From Bradyrhizobium sp. dw_411 (GTDB lineage: Bacteria > Pseudomonadota > Alphaproteobacteria > Rhizobiales > Xanthobacteraceae), in contig NZ_JAAVUY010000008.1 in NCBI RefSeq assembly GCF_018449695.1, forward strand, positions 124,001 to 188,000: a DNA stretch of 64,000 bases, given 5' to 3'. A program made the translations under genes and the position numbers. The notes under the pieces were generated by a model. That model saw only the letters and a list, made by a program, of their open reading frames with translations, had not been told where the DNA came from and did no database searches. Positions 35,350 through 44,191 of the stretch are shown in pieces; position 1 is the first letter of the stretch, and each line of letters begins with the position of its first letter.

Positions 35350-35491
35350 AGACTTCGCTGACTATTCTTTGTACTGAGGATGGTTCTCCACGTCCGGCGC
35401 CCCCAAACTTTGGCGCACCGAACTTCGGCGGACCGCGGGTGACACACGTCCCACGACCATCATGGTTCGGGCGTTCAAGGGGGATCGTTGC

Positions 35492-36679
35492 ATGAGTTTC
35501 AGGAACTTTGCCTTAAAGGCAGTTTTGGCAGCCGCTGCACTGAGCGTCGCACTGCCATCCTACGCCGCTGATCCCGTCAAGATCGGCGTCGGAATCGCAA
35601 AGACCGGCCCGTTCGCGCCGGCCGCAATCCCCACTTTGAATGCGTATCAAATGTGGGCGGACGATTTAAACGCCAAGGGCGGGATGGATGTCGCCGGTAC
35701 CAAGCGCCCGATTCAGTTGGTCGTATATGACGATCAATCGGACTTTACCAAGGAAGCCGCGATCTATGAGAAGCTGATCACCGACGACAAGGTTGATCTG
35801 CTGCTCTCGCCTTATGCCACGCCGTTCCATTTTGCGATCGTCGGTGTTCTCGAGCGATACAAGTTTCCGATGGTCGGCAGTACGGCAGCTTCGGTTCAGC
35901 TCCGAACGATCAAGCCGGGCAATATCTGGTTTCCGACCTCGGCGATCCCGGACAAAATGGGACCCGAACTCGTCAGCCTGATGAAGAAACAGGGCGTGAA
36001 GACGGTTTCGATTTCAACATTGCAGTCGCCCTTCGCCCAGGAAATGGAAAAGTATGTCAAGGCCGCGCTGACGGATTCCGGCATCAAGCTGCTATCCTCT
36101 CAGCAATACGCCATGGACGTGAAGGATATGACCTCCATCGTCAGCGCCATTAAAAAAGAGCAGCCCGATGCGGTGCTGTCGCTTTCCTTTCCCGCCGACT
36201 CGATCCTCTTCATGAAGGCCGCGCGGGAACAGGGATTAACCGCGCCGTTCCAGTTCGTACTGGTAGGTCCCACCGCCGACTTCTTCGGCAAGATATTCGG
36301 CAAGAACCTCGACGGCGTCATGACGATGGGACATTGGTCGCCGTATCAAACCAAATGGCCAAAGGGAATGCCGTTCTTCGAGGCCTATTCGAAGAAATTC
36401 AACCAGGCGCCAGACTATCTGGACGTGGCGCTGGCCTATATGTCCTGCGAAATCACCGAAGCCGCCGTGGCAAAGGTGGGCCTGGACAAGGAAAAACTGC
36501 GCAAGGAGATTTCCTCCACGACGTTCGATACGATCGACGGTCCTGTGAAGTTCACAGGGGTGGAAAATTCCACCACTCCGACGATGTTCCTCCAGATTCA
36601 GGACGGCAAGCCGCAGATCGTCTGGCCGCCCAAGGAAGAGACGGCCCCGTTCCAGAAGAAGGGACCCTGGGTAAACTGA
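35492..36679 (+). CDS. Branched-chain-amino-acid-type ABC binding protein (LivK family), first module
   Basis: A protein of 395 residues from ATG 35492 (AGGGGG about 9 bp upstream), with a signal peptide ending in LPSYA. It follows the Peripla_BP_6 pattern: VKIGVGIAKTGPFAPAAIP, YQMWADDLNAKGGMDVAG, VVYDDQSDFTKEAAIYEKLI, FPMVGSTAAS, then the second lobe GVKTVSISTLQSPFAQEMEKYV. Ligands of this family include amino acids, amides, urea and aromatic acids. It heads the complete plus-strand operon that runs to 39958. Confidence 0.92.
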   Translation: MSFRNFALKAVLAAAALSVALPSYAADPVKIGVGIAKTGPFAPAAIPTLNAYQMWADDLNAKGGMDVAGTKRPIQLVVYDDQSDFTKEAAIYEKLITDDKVDLLLSPYATPFHFAIVGVLERYKFPMVGSTAASVQLRTIKPGNIWFPTSAIPDKMGPELVSLMKKQGVKTVSISTLQSPFAQEMEKYVKAALTDSGIKLLSSQQYAMDVKDMTSIVSAIKKEQPDAVLSLSFPADSILFMKAAREQGLTAPFQFVLVGPTADFFGKIFGKNLDGVMTMGHWSPYQTKWPKGMPFFEAYSKKFNQAPDYLDVALAYMSCEITEAAVAKVGLDKEKLRKEISSTTFDTIDGPVKFTGVENSTTPTMFLQIQDGKPQIVWPPKEETAPFQKKGPWVN

Positions 36680-36725
36680 ACGAGCGTAGTTGAGGCGACA
36701 TCCTATCACCTAACCTGGCGGCCCG

Positions 36726-37610
36726 ATGGATCAAATCGCCTCGACTCAACTCCTGCTTTCGGCCCTGATACTGGCTTCGATTTACGCACTCGTCGCTCTG
36801 GGCTTGAATCTGATCTACGGCACCATGCGCCTCCTCAATGTGGCGCATGGTGACCTCATGATGCTTGGCGGATACTTTTCTTACTGGGTGTTTCAGCTCG
36901 TTGGAATCGGACCGTTATGGTCCATGTTCGGGGCCGTTCTACTGACGGCCATCCTTGGCGCAGCGTGTTACCTGAGCATCGTGCGTTATGTAATCGGAAA
37001 CCGCGAACTCGCCGCCAGGCTCGAAGCCAATTCTCTGCTGATCTTCTTCGGATTCGCGATCATCATCCAGAACGGTCTGTCCATGGCCTTCACCTCGGAT
37101 CCTCGAAGCTACGGCTATCTCAACAGTATTCTGGCAGTGGGCGACGCACGGGTCGAATTGAACCGGCTGGCGGTTCTGGGCCTCGGTACGGTCGCCAGCG
37201 CCGGCTGCGTGCTGTTCTTCCAGTTCAGCCGCTTCGGTCTGGCGACCCGAGCCCTGATTCAGCAGCGCGACGCCGCCTCGCTGGTTGGCATCAACGCCGA
37301 CCGCATCCAGCTTCTGGTATTTTGTGTCGGCTTCGGAATGGCCGGCCTTGCAGGGTCGCTGGTCAGCATGACCGAGACGGTAACGCCATTCGGCGGATTT
37401 CCTTATACGATTTCCGCCTTCGTGGTCATCATCCTCGGAGGGCTCGGCAATCTCGGCGGCGGAATTCTCGGCGCTGTTTTACTGGCCATCATCGAAATTT
37501 ATGGGGTTGCCTTGACGTCCGCTGCGTATCGCTCGATCCTGCTGTACGGTGTTTTCATCACTGTACTGCTCATTCGCCCGCAGGGCCTGCTTGGGCGTAG
37601 TGCGCGATGA
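36726..37610 (+). CDS. LivH-type ABC permease, first module
   Basis: A permease of 294 residues with eight or so hydrophobic segments and the LivH hallmarks ALGLNLIYGTMRLLNVAHGD near the N terminus, ALIQQRDAASLVGINADRIQ in the middle and VVIILGGLGNLGGGILGA later. It overlaps the LivM-type gene by 4 bp and should form the inner-membrane heterodimer with it. Confidence 0.93.
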   Translation: MDQIASTQLLLSALILASIYALVALGLNLIYGTMRLLNVAHGDLMMLGGYFSYWVFQLVGIGPLWSMFGAVLLTAILGAACYLSIVRYVIGNRELAARLEANSLLIFFGFAIIIQNGLSMAFTSDPRSYGYLNSILAVGDARVELNRLAVLGLGTVASAGCVLFFQFSRFGLATRALIQQRDAASLVGINADRIQLLVFCVGFGMAGLAGSLVSMTETVTPFGGFPYTISAFVVIILGGLGNLGGGILGAVLLAIIEIYGVALTSAAYRSILLYGVFITVLLIRPQGLLGRSAR

Positions 37611-38521
37611 AAGAGCGCGCCTTGACCATTGTCTCCATCATTGCAGCTCTCGCGTTGTTTGTCGGCGCACCGCAAATTGTGAACGCCTACTGGCTTGGCG
37701 TCGCACTTCAGCTTCTCAGCGGCATCGCGCTGACCCAGAGCTGGGTCGCATTCTCCGGCCTGACAGGTTACGTGTCCCTGGGCCATGCAGTGTTTTACGG
37801 TGCCGGCGCCTACGTGATGGCGCTGCTGTGGCAGTCCGCAGCGCTGTGGGAGATATTAGTCGCGTCCGGATTCACGGCTGCAGCACTTGCGCTGCTTATC
37901 GGCTATCCCGCCTTACGCGTCCGCGGGCCTTATTTCGTGATATTGACGCTTGGCCTGTCCGAACTCTGCAAATATGTGGTTATCGCGATCGAAGCGGCCC
38001 TTGAGTCAAGCGGCCGTCTTCTGTTTGATACGCCTGATCCGGTGTTCCTTTACTACATCATGCTGTTGCTGGCCGTCCTTGCGACCCTTTTGACCTGGGG
38101 ACTTGCCCGCTCACGCTGGGGCGCCGGCCTGCGCGCCATTCGCGAGGACGAAACCGCCGCATCCACTGTCGGCGTTCCCGTCACCTTCCTGAAAATCATG
38201 GCGTTCGTTCTCTCCGCGTTTATTCCAGGTGTCGTCGGCGCAGTATGGGTGCTTCGCACTACCTTTTTCGAGCCGATGCAACTGTTCAGCCCCACCACCT
38301 CATTCACGATCGTGACGATGGCTGTCATCGGCGGCAGCGACGGGGCGCCAGGGCCGATCTTTGGCGCAGCCTTCATTGTGATCCTGTCGGAACTGCTTTG
38401 GGCGCGCGCGCCCCAATTCTACCTCGTGCTTCTTGGCATTCTGCTGATCAGCTTCGTGTTGTTCATTCCGAGGGGAATTTACGGTCAACTGACGGCGCTT
38501 GCGCAACGGAGGCGCGCTTGA
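37607..38521 (+). CDS. LivM-type ABC permease, first module
   Basis: A permease of 304 residues of the LivM type, with YVSLGHAVFYGAGAYVMALL, AIREDETAASTVGVPVTFLK and AVIGGSDGAPGPIFGAAFIV as family landmarks. Its stop overlaps the TTG start of the next ATPase gene by 4 bp. It partners the LivH-type protein. Confidence 0.93.
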   Translation: MKERALTIVSIIAALALFVGAPQIVNAYWLGVALQLLSGIALTQSWVAFSGLTGYVSLGHAVFYGAGAYVMALLWQSAALWEILVASGFTAAALALLIGYPALRVRGPYFVILTLGLSELCKYVVIAIEAALESSGRLLFDTPDPVFLYYIMLLLAVLATLLTWGLARSRWGAGLRAIREDETAASTVGVPVTFLKIMAFVLSAFIPGVVGAVWVLRTTFFEPMQLFSPTTSFTIVTMAVIGGSDGAPGPIFGAAFIVILSELLWARAPQFYLVLLGILLISFVLFIPRGIYGQLTALAQRRRA

Positions 38522-39252
38522 GTTTCCTGCGCGTCGAGAACCTCACCTGCCGGTTCGGCGGCATTGTCGCGCTGCAGGATATTTCCTTCAGCATGGAAAA
38601 GGGCGAAATCCTTGGATTGATGGGCGCGAACGGCGCCGGCAAGACCACGTTGCTGTCGCTTATTGCCGGCAACGTAGCGCCGTCCGCCGGTCATATCCTG
38701 CTCGAAGGAGAACGGATCGACGGGCGCAGCCCGCATCGGGTCAACGGCCTCGGCGTCGCCCGGACATTTCAAATCGTGCGTCCCTTCGCCGGAATGACGG
38801 TACTGGGCAACGTCATGATCGGTGCGCTTTACGGCAGAGGCCGAACCATGTCGCTGCGTCACGCCCGCACGCAGTGCCTGGAGATCCTTGACGAGGTCGG
38901 GCTTGCCGATCGGCGCGATTTGCCGGCGGCCGCTCTGACGCTGGCGGGCCGCAAGCGGCTGGAAGTTGCCCGCGCCCTCGCGACCCAGCCACGTTTGCTT
39001 CTGCTCGACGAAGTCCTCGCCGGACTGAATGCCAGCGAGGCGAACGACGCGCTCGATCTGATCCGCCGCCTTCGCGAAACGCGCATGTTGAGCATCATCA
39101 TCATCGAACATGTGATGAAGGCCTTGATGCGGCTCAGTCACAGAATCCTGGTCCTGCATGACGGCAAAAAGATCATGGATGGCGAACCCGCGGAAGTAGC
39201 CAGCGACCCGCGCGTGATCGCGGCCTATCTCGGCGAACACGCTCATGTCTAA
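38518..39252 (+). CDS. LivG-type ABC ATPase, first module
   Basis: A protein of 244 residues from TTG 38518, with GGAGG 6 bp upstream and a TTGA overlap with the previous stop. A longer open frame upstream (from 38245) overlaps LivM and is not used. Walker A is GANGAGKTT, the family loop is LGVARTFQIVRPFAGMTVLGN, and Walker B is LLLLDEVLAGLN; the signature is a degenerate ALTLAGRKRLEVARAL instead of LSGG. The C terminus (DPRVIAAYLGEH) is typical of LivG. Confidence 0.9.
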   Translation: MSFLRVENLTCRFGGIVALQDISFSMEKGEILGLMGANGAGKTTLLSLIAGNVAPSAGHILLEGERIDGRSPHRVNGLGVARTFQIVRPFAGMTVLGNVMIGALYGRGRTMSLRHARTQCLEILDEVGLADRRDLPAAALTLAGRKRLEVARALATQPRLLLLDEVLAGLNASEANDALDLIRRLRETRMLSIIIIEHVMKALMRLSHRILVLHDGKKIMDGEPAEVASDPRVIAAYLGEHAHV

Positions 39253-39958
39253 TCTTCTCGAGGCAACGGATATCAACGCCGGCTACGGCGAAATGCAAAT
39301 CCTGAAGCATGTGAATTTTGTCATTCGGGAAGGCGCCATTACGGCGGTGATCGGCAGCAACGGTGCGGGCAAAACCACGCTGATGCGCGCCTTGAGCGGA
39401 CTGATCGCGCTGCAAAGCGGCGCGATCCATTTCGACGGCCAGATGATCGGCAAGCTCCCGGCCTATGAGCGGCTGGATATTGGCCTGGCTTTGGTACCGG
39501 AAGGCAGACTTGTATTCCCGGATTTCACCGTACACGAGACGCTCCGCGTGGGCGCGTTCGCACGTCGTGCGCATGCCGGCTGGAAGGCTCGGCGCGATCA
39601 GATGTATGCACTGTTCCCCCGCCTTCTGCAGCGGCGCTCCTCGCGCGCCGGGTCCCTGTCGGGCGGCGAACAACAGATGCTGGCGCTTGCGCGCGGCCTG
39701 ATGTCCATGCCCAAGCTGCTGCTGCTCGACGAGCCCAGCCTTGGTTTGGCTCCCATGATGGCCGACGAGGTTTTCAGCCAGTTGCGGGCGATCCGCGACC
39801 AAGGCATCACCATCTGCATCGTGGAGCAAAACGTACAGGCCGCACTCGGCCTCGCCGATTACGGCTACGTGTTCGAGGACGGACAGGTCCGGATGGAAGG
39901 CCCCGCCGCGGACCTGCTCGGGCTGGGATCGATCAGGGAAAGCTATCTCGGGCTGTGA
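39245..39958 (+). CDS. LivF-type ABC ATPase, first module
   Basis: A protein of 237 residues with Walker A GSNGAGKTT, VPEGRLVFPDFTVHETLRVG, signature LSGGEQQMLALARGL and Walker B LLLLDEPSLGLAPMMADEV. It overlaps the LivG-type gene by 8 bp, the same overlap as in the second Liv module at 46750-46757. It ends the operon 17 bp before a convergent amidase gene. Confidence 0.93.
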   Translation: MSNLLEATDINAGYGEMQILKHVNFVIREGAITAVIGSNGAGKTTLMRALSGLIALQSGAIHFDGQMIGKLPAYERLDIGLALVPEGRLVFPDFTVHETLRVGAFARRAHAGWKARRDQMYALFPRLLQRRSSRAGSLSGGEQQMLALARGLMSMPKLLLLDEPSLGLAPMMADEVFSQLRAIRDQGITICIVEQNVQAALGLADYGYVFEDGQVRMEGPAADLLGLGSIRESYLGL

Positions 39959-39975
39959 TGCGACGACGCGAAAAA

Positions 39976-40641
39976 TCAGGCAACGGCGTCAAATTGGCTG
40001 GCGGAAGCGGCCTCAATCCTCCGGATGATATCAGCGGTAGTTGTCACTTCGCCGAACTCCATGGCGATGGTCGTCAGGCTCACCCGCTGAATCTCGGCCG
40101 CGGCAATGACGCCCCATCCCATGTCGGGATAATCCATCGCCGCACAGGCGTCCGCAAGCACCACCACCTTGTATTCCCGGTGCGCCGCATCCCTCACGGT
40201 GGTCTCGCAGCAGACATTGGTAACCGTGCCGCACACGATGATGGTGTCGATGTCGTGCGATCTCAACACCGTATCCAGATCAGTGTTGTGAAATCCACTG
40301 AAGCCAAGCTTGTCGACGACAATGTCTCCGCGGATGGGCGCCAGCGCGACGATGATCTCGACACCCGGGGTGCCGCGGGCAAGCATCGCGTCGACGGTCG
40401 GATACATGTCTCGCATCCGGCCGGTATCGCTGCCGTCGCCGCGCACGATGTGCCGCAGAAAGATAACGGGCATCCCAGCCTTGCGCGCCGCTGCAGCGCA
40501 ATTGGAGATCGGCTCGACAATGCCGGCCGTGTCCGGCACGTAAACCGCGCCTTGCGGGTTGCAGAACAATTCCTGCATATCGACCACGACCACCGCCGTG
40601 CGCCGCGTGACGATCGGAAAGCTCGTTGGAATTTTCCTCAT
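39976..40641 (-). CDS. Isochorismatase-like cysteine hydrolase
   Basis: A protein of 221 residues from ATG 40641 (AGGAG 10 bp upstream). The triad is D21 (VVVVDMQ), K111 (VDKLGFSGF) and C144 (GTVTNVCCETT), with the cis-peptide region just before the cysteine, so it looks catalytically complete. Relatives hydrolyse N-carbamoylsarcosine, nicotinamide, ureidoacrylate, maleamic acid or isochorismate. In this setting an amide or carbamoyl substrate is more likely than isochorismate. It is convergent with the Liv-type operon and has its own promoter upstream. Confidence 0.9.
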   Translation of the reverse strand: MRKIPTSFPIVTRRTAVVVVDMQELFCNPQGAVYVPDTAGIVEPISNCAAAARKAGMPVIFLRHIVRGDGSDTGRMRDMYPTVDAMLARGTPGVEIIVALAPIRGDIVVDKLGFSGFHNTDLDTVLRSHDIDTIIVCGTVTNVCCETTVRDAAHREYKVVVLADACAAMDYPDMGWGVIAAAEIQRVSLTTIAMEFGEVTTTADIIRRIEAASASQFDAVA

Positions 40642-40895
40642 CAAACGAAAACTCCTGAAAAGACAAATCTTGGCACGACGCCTTGTCACCCACACGTGAC
40701 TGGTCAAAAGATATTTGCGGCGACCGAGGGTGTCAACGCCACGTCCGGATCGGCAGATTGACGCCACCTCGCCTGCCATCGTTACGCGCCGGGCCGCCCA
40801 ATGAGCAATAGCGGACTGTTTCGCCGTTCGAGTCTGCGCAAGACGGATATCCCTTTAGACTTGATACTTGCGCTATTCCCAAATTAATTTAAGCT

Positions 40896-40901
40896 TATAA
40901 T
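40896..40901 (+). promoter_or_regulatory. Consensus -10 box before the PhzS-like operon
   Basis: TATAAT lies 24 bp before the GTG start at 40925 in an AT-rich stretch that also holds the 8-bp palindrome TAAGCTTA. No good -35 box is found at 16-18 bp, so the promoter may need an activator. The 145-bp leader from 40780 otherwise holds no gene. Confidence 0.4.
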
Positions 40902-40924
40902 AGTTTACGAGTGGGAGAACAGAT

Positions 40925-42157
40925 GTGCCGGTAATCATCGCGGGCGCCGGTATCGGCGGTCTTGCTCTAGCGCTCTCACTCGAGAAACTCGGCATCGAGT
41001 TCATCTTGTTCGAAGCCGCGCCAGAACTGAAGCCGCTGGGTGTTGGCATCAATATTTTGCCACACGCAACGGGTGAGCTGGCGGAATTCGGCATCCTTCC
41101 GGCGCTGGAAAAAGTCAGCGTACGGACCCGGGAACTTCGCTACATCAACAAGTTCGGTCAGCTTATTTTCAACGAACCGCGGGGCCTCTACGCGGGTCAC
41201 GATCTGCCGCAACTTTCCATTCATCGCGGCAGGCTTCATGCGATCATGCTGGCCGCCGTTCGCGAACGCTGTGGCGATACTGCGATTCGTCCCGGCCATC
41301 GCTTCGAGAGCTTTGAACAATCGGAGTCGGGAGTAACTGCGCATTTTCGTTGCGTGGACGGCAGCCTTTTCACGCAGACCGGACGGGCTTTGGTCGGCGC
41401 CGACGGCATTCATTCAGCGGTGCGCGCGCAACTTCACCCCGAAGACGGGGAGATGCAATGGAACGGCATCATGATGTGGCGCGGCGTCGTCGATTGGCCG
41501 GTCTTCGATGGCGGTGACACCATGATTGTGTCCGGCGATATGAAAGAAAAGCTGCTGTATTATCCGATCCTGCCCGGCGCGTCGGACGGCACAATGCTGA
41601 CCAATTGGGTGCTTTGCAGCAAAATCAGCGAAGGCGGAGCGCCGCCGCCACGGCGGGAAAGCTGGGCGCGGCACGGCGTTCTCAACGAGGTCATTCCGTT
41701 TGCCAGACAATTCAGGATTCCCGGATTAGACGTCGCCGCCATGATCACGGCGACTTCGGACTTCCTCGAATACCCGATGTGCGATCGCGAGCCATTGACC
41801 AGTTGGGGCAAAGGGCGCGTCACACTGCTCGGCGACGCTGCCCATCCGATGTTTCCGGTTGGATCGAACGGCGCGGCGCAGGCGGTGATCGACGGCAAGC
41901 GCCTCGCCCAGTATCTTTCCGGCGGCCAGGTTGACGAAGCGATCCGCGCCTACGAGGCCGAGCGGATTCCGGTTACGTCAGCGATCGTGCGCTCAAATCG
42001 TGGCGGCGGCCCCGAACGTGTCGTCGACGTCGTATCCGAGCGCGCCCCGAACGGGTTCGATCGTCTCGAAGACGTCATCACCCGCGAAGAGCTTGCCGCG
42101 ATAGGCGGCAGCTACGCCAAAATGGCCGGCTTCGCGGTCAAGGAAAAATCCGCCTGA
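40925..42157 (+). CDS. PhzS-like FAD-dependent monooxygenase
   Basis: A protein of 410 residues starting at GTG 40925 (GGGAG 9 bp upstream). FAD motif GAGIGG begins at residue 7, DG motif LVGADGIHSAVRAQLHP near 157, and GD motif LLGDAAHPMFPVGSNGAAQAV near 300. It shares long stretches with the phenazine hydroxylase PhzS of Pseudomonas aeruginosa (PLGVGINI, ELRYI, EPRG, SIHRG, MWRGVV, TMIV, NWV), which performs decarboxylative hydroxylation of an N-heteroaromatic carboxylate. No phenazine biosynthesis genes are present. It heads a three-gene operon with a Hod-like dioxygenase (36 bp gap) and a second flavin monooxygenase, so hydroxylation of a ring before ring opening is the best guess. Confidence 0.9.
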   Translation: MPVIIAGAGIGGLALALSLEKLGIEFILFEAAPELKPLGVGINILPHATGELAEFGILPALEKVSVRTRELRYINKFGQLIFNEPRGLYAGHDLPQLSIHRGRLHAIMLAAVRERCGDTAIRPGHRFESFEQSESGVTAHFRCVDGSLFTQTGRALVGADGIHSAVRAQLHPEDGEMQWNGIMMWRGVVDWPVFDGGDTMIVSGDMKEKLLYYPILPGASDGTMLTNWVLCSKISEGGAPPPRRESWARHGVLNEVIPFARQFRIPGLDVAAMITATSDFLEYPMCDREPLTSWGKGRVTLLGDAAHPMFPVGSNGAAQAVIDGKRLAQYLSGGQVDEAIRAYEAERIPVTSAIVRSNRGGGPERVVDVVSERAPNGFDRLEDVITREELAAIGGSYAKMAGFAVKEKSA

Positions 42158-42193
42158 ATTTATTTTCCGTCCACACAGATCGAGGATCCGAAC

Positions 42194-42991
42194 ATGGAAT
42201 CTATCACCATCAACAATCATCCCATGACCTATACGGAGAGCGGAACGGAACACCCGCGCGCGCTCATCTTGCTGTCGGGCTGGGCCCAGGACGATCGTCT
42301 GTTCAAAAATCTGGCACCGCTGCTTTCGAAAGACTTTCACGTGCTGTGCCCGAATTTCAGGGGACACGATGCCGAGCAAACCTTGCATGGCGATTTTACC
42401 GAAGCCGATCTCGTCGATGACGTCGCTAAATTCATCGAAGCCAAGAAACTGGAGAAGTTCAACCTCGTCTCGACCTCTCACGGATGTTGGGTGAATATCG
42501 ATTTGTGCGAGAAGTTTGGCACTGCCAAGCTCGACAAGACCGTCGTGATCGACTGGCTCATGACCCCGCATGACGGCTTTTACCAGCAGTTGAAGGAAGG
42601 CCAGGACCCCGTGAATTACCACGTCGGGCGACAGAGTTTCTTCGATGAGTGGGTGGCCGCCACCGACAATGCCGACGTCATCAATCACATCCGCACCGAG
42701 ATGCCATGGTTTAAGGGGGAGATGTGGGTCAGAGCATGTCGAGAGATCGAGCGCGCCTACCGAAAATGGGGCAGCCCGCTGGATCGCATGGAGGCTCTCG
42801 CCAGCAAACCGCAAGTCCTGCACGTCTATTCACAACCGCTGTCCTCGGAATACCGGGATTTCCAGAATAATTTTGCCGCAGGTCATCCCTGGTTTCACCC
42901 GCTGCACATACCCGGCCAAACTCATTTTCCGACGCTGGAAAGCCCCGTGCCGGTGGCCAAGGCCATCCGCGATTTCTACCTCGCAAGCTGA
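42194..42991 (+). CDS. Hod/QDO-like cofactor-independent 2,4-dioxygenase homologue (alpha/beta fold)
   Basis: A protein of 265 residues that resembles 1H-3-hydroxy-4-oxoquinaldine 2,4-dioxygenase (Hod) along its whole length: LLSGWAQDDRLFKNL, CPNFRGHD, VSTSHGCWVNIDL, VIDWLM, GSPLDRMEAL, YSQPLSSEY, NNFAAGHPWF and GQTHFPTLESP. Hod-type enzymes open a 3-hydroxy-4-oxo N-heteroaromatic ring with O2, release CO and use no metal or flavin. Counterparts of the Hod catalytic residues are W30 (W36), S95 (S101), D120 (D126), W153 (W160) and H244 (H251). Two pocket histidines differ: H38 is Q32 and H100 is T94, so the substrate probably differs. The flanking flavin monooxygenases could supply the 3-hydroxylated ring. 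Confidence 0.85.
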   Translation: MESITINNHPMTYTESGTEHPRALILLSGWAQDDRLFKNLAPLLSKDFHVLCPNFRGHDAEQTLHGDFTEADLVDDVAKFIEAKKLEKFNLVSTSHGCWVNIDLCEKFGTAKLDKTVVIDWLMTPHDGFYQQLKEGQDPVNYHVGRQSFFDEWVAATDNADVINHIRTEMPWFKGEMWVRACREIERAYRKWGSPLDRMEALASKPQVLHVYSQPLSSEYRDFQNNFAAGHPWFHPLHIPGQTHFPTLESPVPVAKAIRDFYLAS

Positions 42992-43015
42992 TCTCGAACG
43001 AAGGGGAGATATGCG

Positions 43016-44149
43016 ATGCCGGCGAAATTGCGAGCGATAATCTCCGGCGCCGGATTCGGGGGACTGACAGCCGCGACCGCCCTCGCCCGGCGCGGCTGGA
43101 CTGTTACCGTGTTTGAGCGCCAGCCGGAAGTTCGTGCGGCGGGTTCGGGCATCTACATATGGGAGAACGGGCTTCGAATTCTCGAAGCTATCGGGGCCAA
43201 CGTGGTTCGCCCCGATACTTTCCACGGCCGCGCCATGGAGCAGCGCGATGGCCAGAATCAAGTCATCGACGCCGGTGAGTTTCCACCGGATATGCGCCTT
43301 GTCACCGTTCCGCGAAAAGATCTTCTGGAAAGCCTGAAAAACACGGCCATCGGCGCCGGTGTCGATATCCGCACGGGCGCGGAAGTTATCGGCGCGAGTG
43401 CCGCGGCGGAGCTTCACTTTGGCGGCGGTCATACCGAGACGGCCGATCTGGTCGTTGGCGCGGACGGGATCTGGTCCGCTGTACGGCGCGCGCTTGGCCT
43501 TGAGCTTTTCCACGAACAGACTGTTGAGGGAGCGCTCAGGGCCATTATTCCCGGGACGCAACAAGACCTCGGCGACAACGGCCGTGACAAATATATTGAA
43601 AACTGGAATGGCACGCGTCGCTTTTTGATCACGCCGCTAACACCGACCGAAATGTATCTCGCCTTTACCTGTCCAAAGGAAGACGATGCCGGCAAAATCA
43701 GTCCTCTCGACAAGAAGGCGTGGACCTCATCATTCCCGCACTGGTCGCACCTGATCGAAAGGGTGGAGGATATTATCCCCTGGAGTCCTTACAGCACCAT
43801 CAGCGTTAAATCATGGTCCGCGGGGAGATCGGCGATTATCGGCGATGCGGCCCATGCACAGCCCCCCAATCTCGGACAAGGTGGCGGCATGGCGATGCAG
43901 ATCGGCCTGGCGCTGGCCGTCGCGATGGAAGGCGTCACGGACCGGCGCGACATTCCGGACCGCTTGTCCGCATGGGAGCAACGCGAGCGCGAGCTCGTTG
44001 ATCATTGCCAGAAATGGTCCCGCATGTATGGAGAGGTTTCGTTTCTGCCAGATGAGGTTCGCAAACGAGCCATCACCCACACTATGGCTGATCCCTGGGT
44101 CCGCAGTCAGATTACGAGAGCAGCACGAAGCCATCCTACCGGAACGTGA
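43016..44149 (+). CDS. FAD-dependent aromatic monooxygenase (PHBH family)
   Basis: A protein of 377 residues with FAD motif GAGFGGLTAATALARRGW, DG motif VVGADGIWSAVRRALG and GD motif IIGDAAHAQPPNLGQGGGMA. It is a close relative of the flavoprotein at 26648-27781 and a more distant one of the PhzS-like protein two genes upstream. It follows the Hod-like gene by 24 bp, with GGGGA upstream of its ATG. As a single-component NAD(P)H hydroxylase it could hydroxylate the ring-fission substrate or the released anthranilate-like product. Which of the two flavoproteins acts first cannot be told from sequence. Confidence 0.9.
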   Translation: MPAKLRAIISGAGFGGLTAATALARRGWTVTVFERQPEVRAAGSGIYIWENGLRILEAIGANVVRPDTFHGRAMEQRDGQNQVIDAGEFPPDMRLVTVPRKDLLESLKNTAIGAGVDIRTGAEVIGASAAAELHFGGGHTETADLVVGADGIWSAVRRALGLELFHEQTVEGALRAIIPGTQQDLGDNGRDKYIENWNGTRRFLITPLTPTEMYLAFTCPKEDDAGKISPLDKKAWTSSFPHWSHLIERVEDIIPWSPYSTISVKSWSAGRSAIIGDAAHAQPPNLGQGGGMAMQIGLALAVAMEGVTDRRDIPDRLSAWEQRERELVDHCQKWSRMYGEVSFLPDEVRKRAITHTMADPWVRSQITRAARSHPTGT

Positions 44150-44191
44150 GCATTTCGATCCGGATGTGAGGCCTCTTCGGAAGAGCCGCCG

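Larger units (their letters stand above)
35099..35491. other. Intergenic control region upstream of the first Liv-type operon
   Basis: No gene is supported in these 393 bp. It contains a self-complementary hairpin (35229-35251), a candidate promoter (TTGATA 35307-35312, TAAACT 35331-35336, 18 bp apart) and a cluster of GCCTAAA/TTTAGGC half-sites over the -10 region. The transcript of the binding-protein gene probably starts here and has a leader of over 100 bases. Confidence 0.5.

Noticed and set aside
40925..42157. Phenazine biosynthesis locus because of the PhzS-like protein
   Set aside because: None of phzA-G or phzM is present, and the partner gene is a ring-opening dioxygenase, so breakdown is more likely than synthesis.
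44173..44185. CTCTT/AAGAG stem between convergent genes at about 44.15-44.19 kb
   Set aside because: Only a 5-bp stem with a mismatch beside it and no T-run, so it is too weak to call a terminator.
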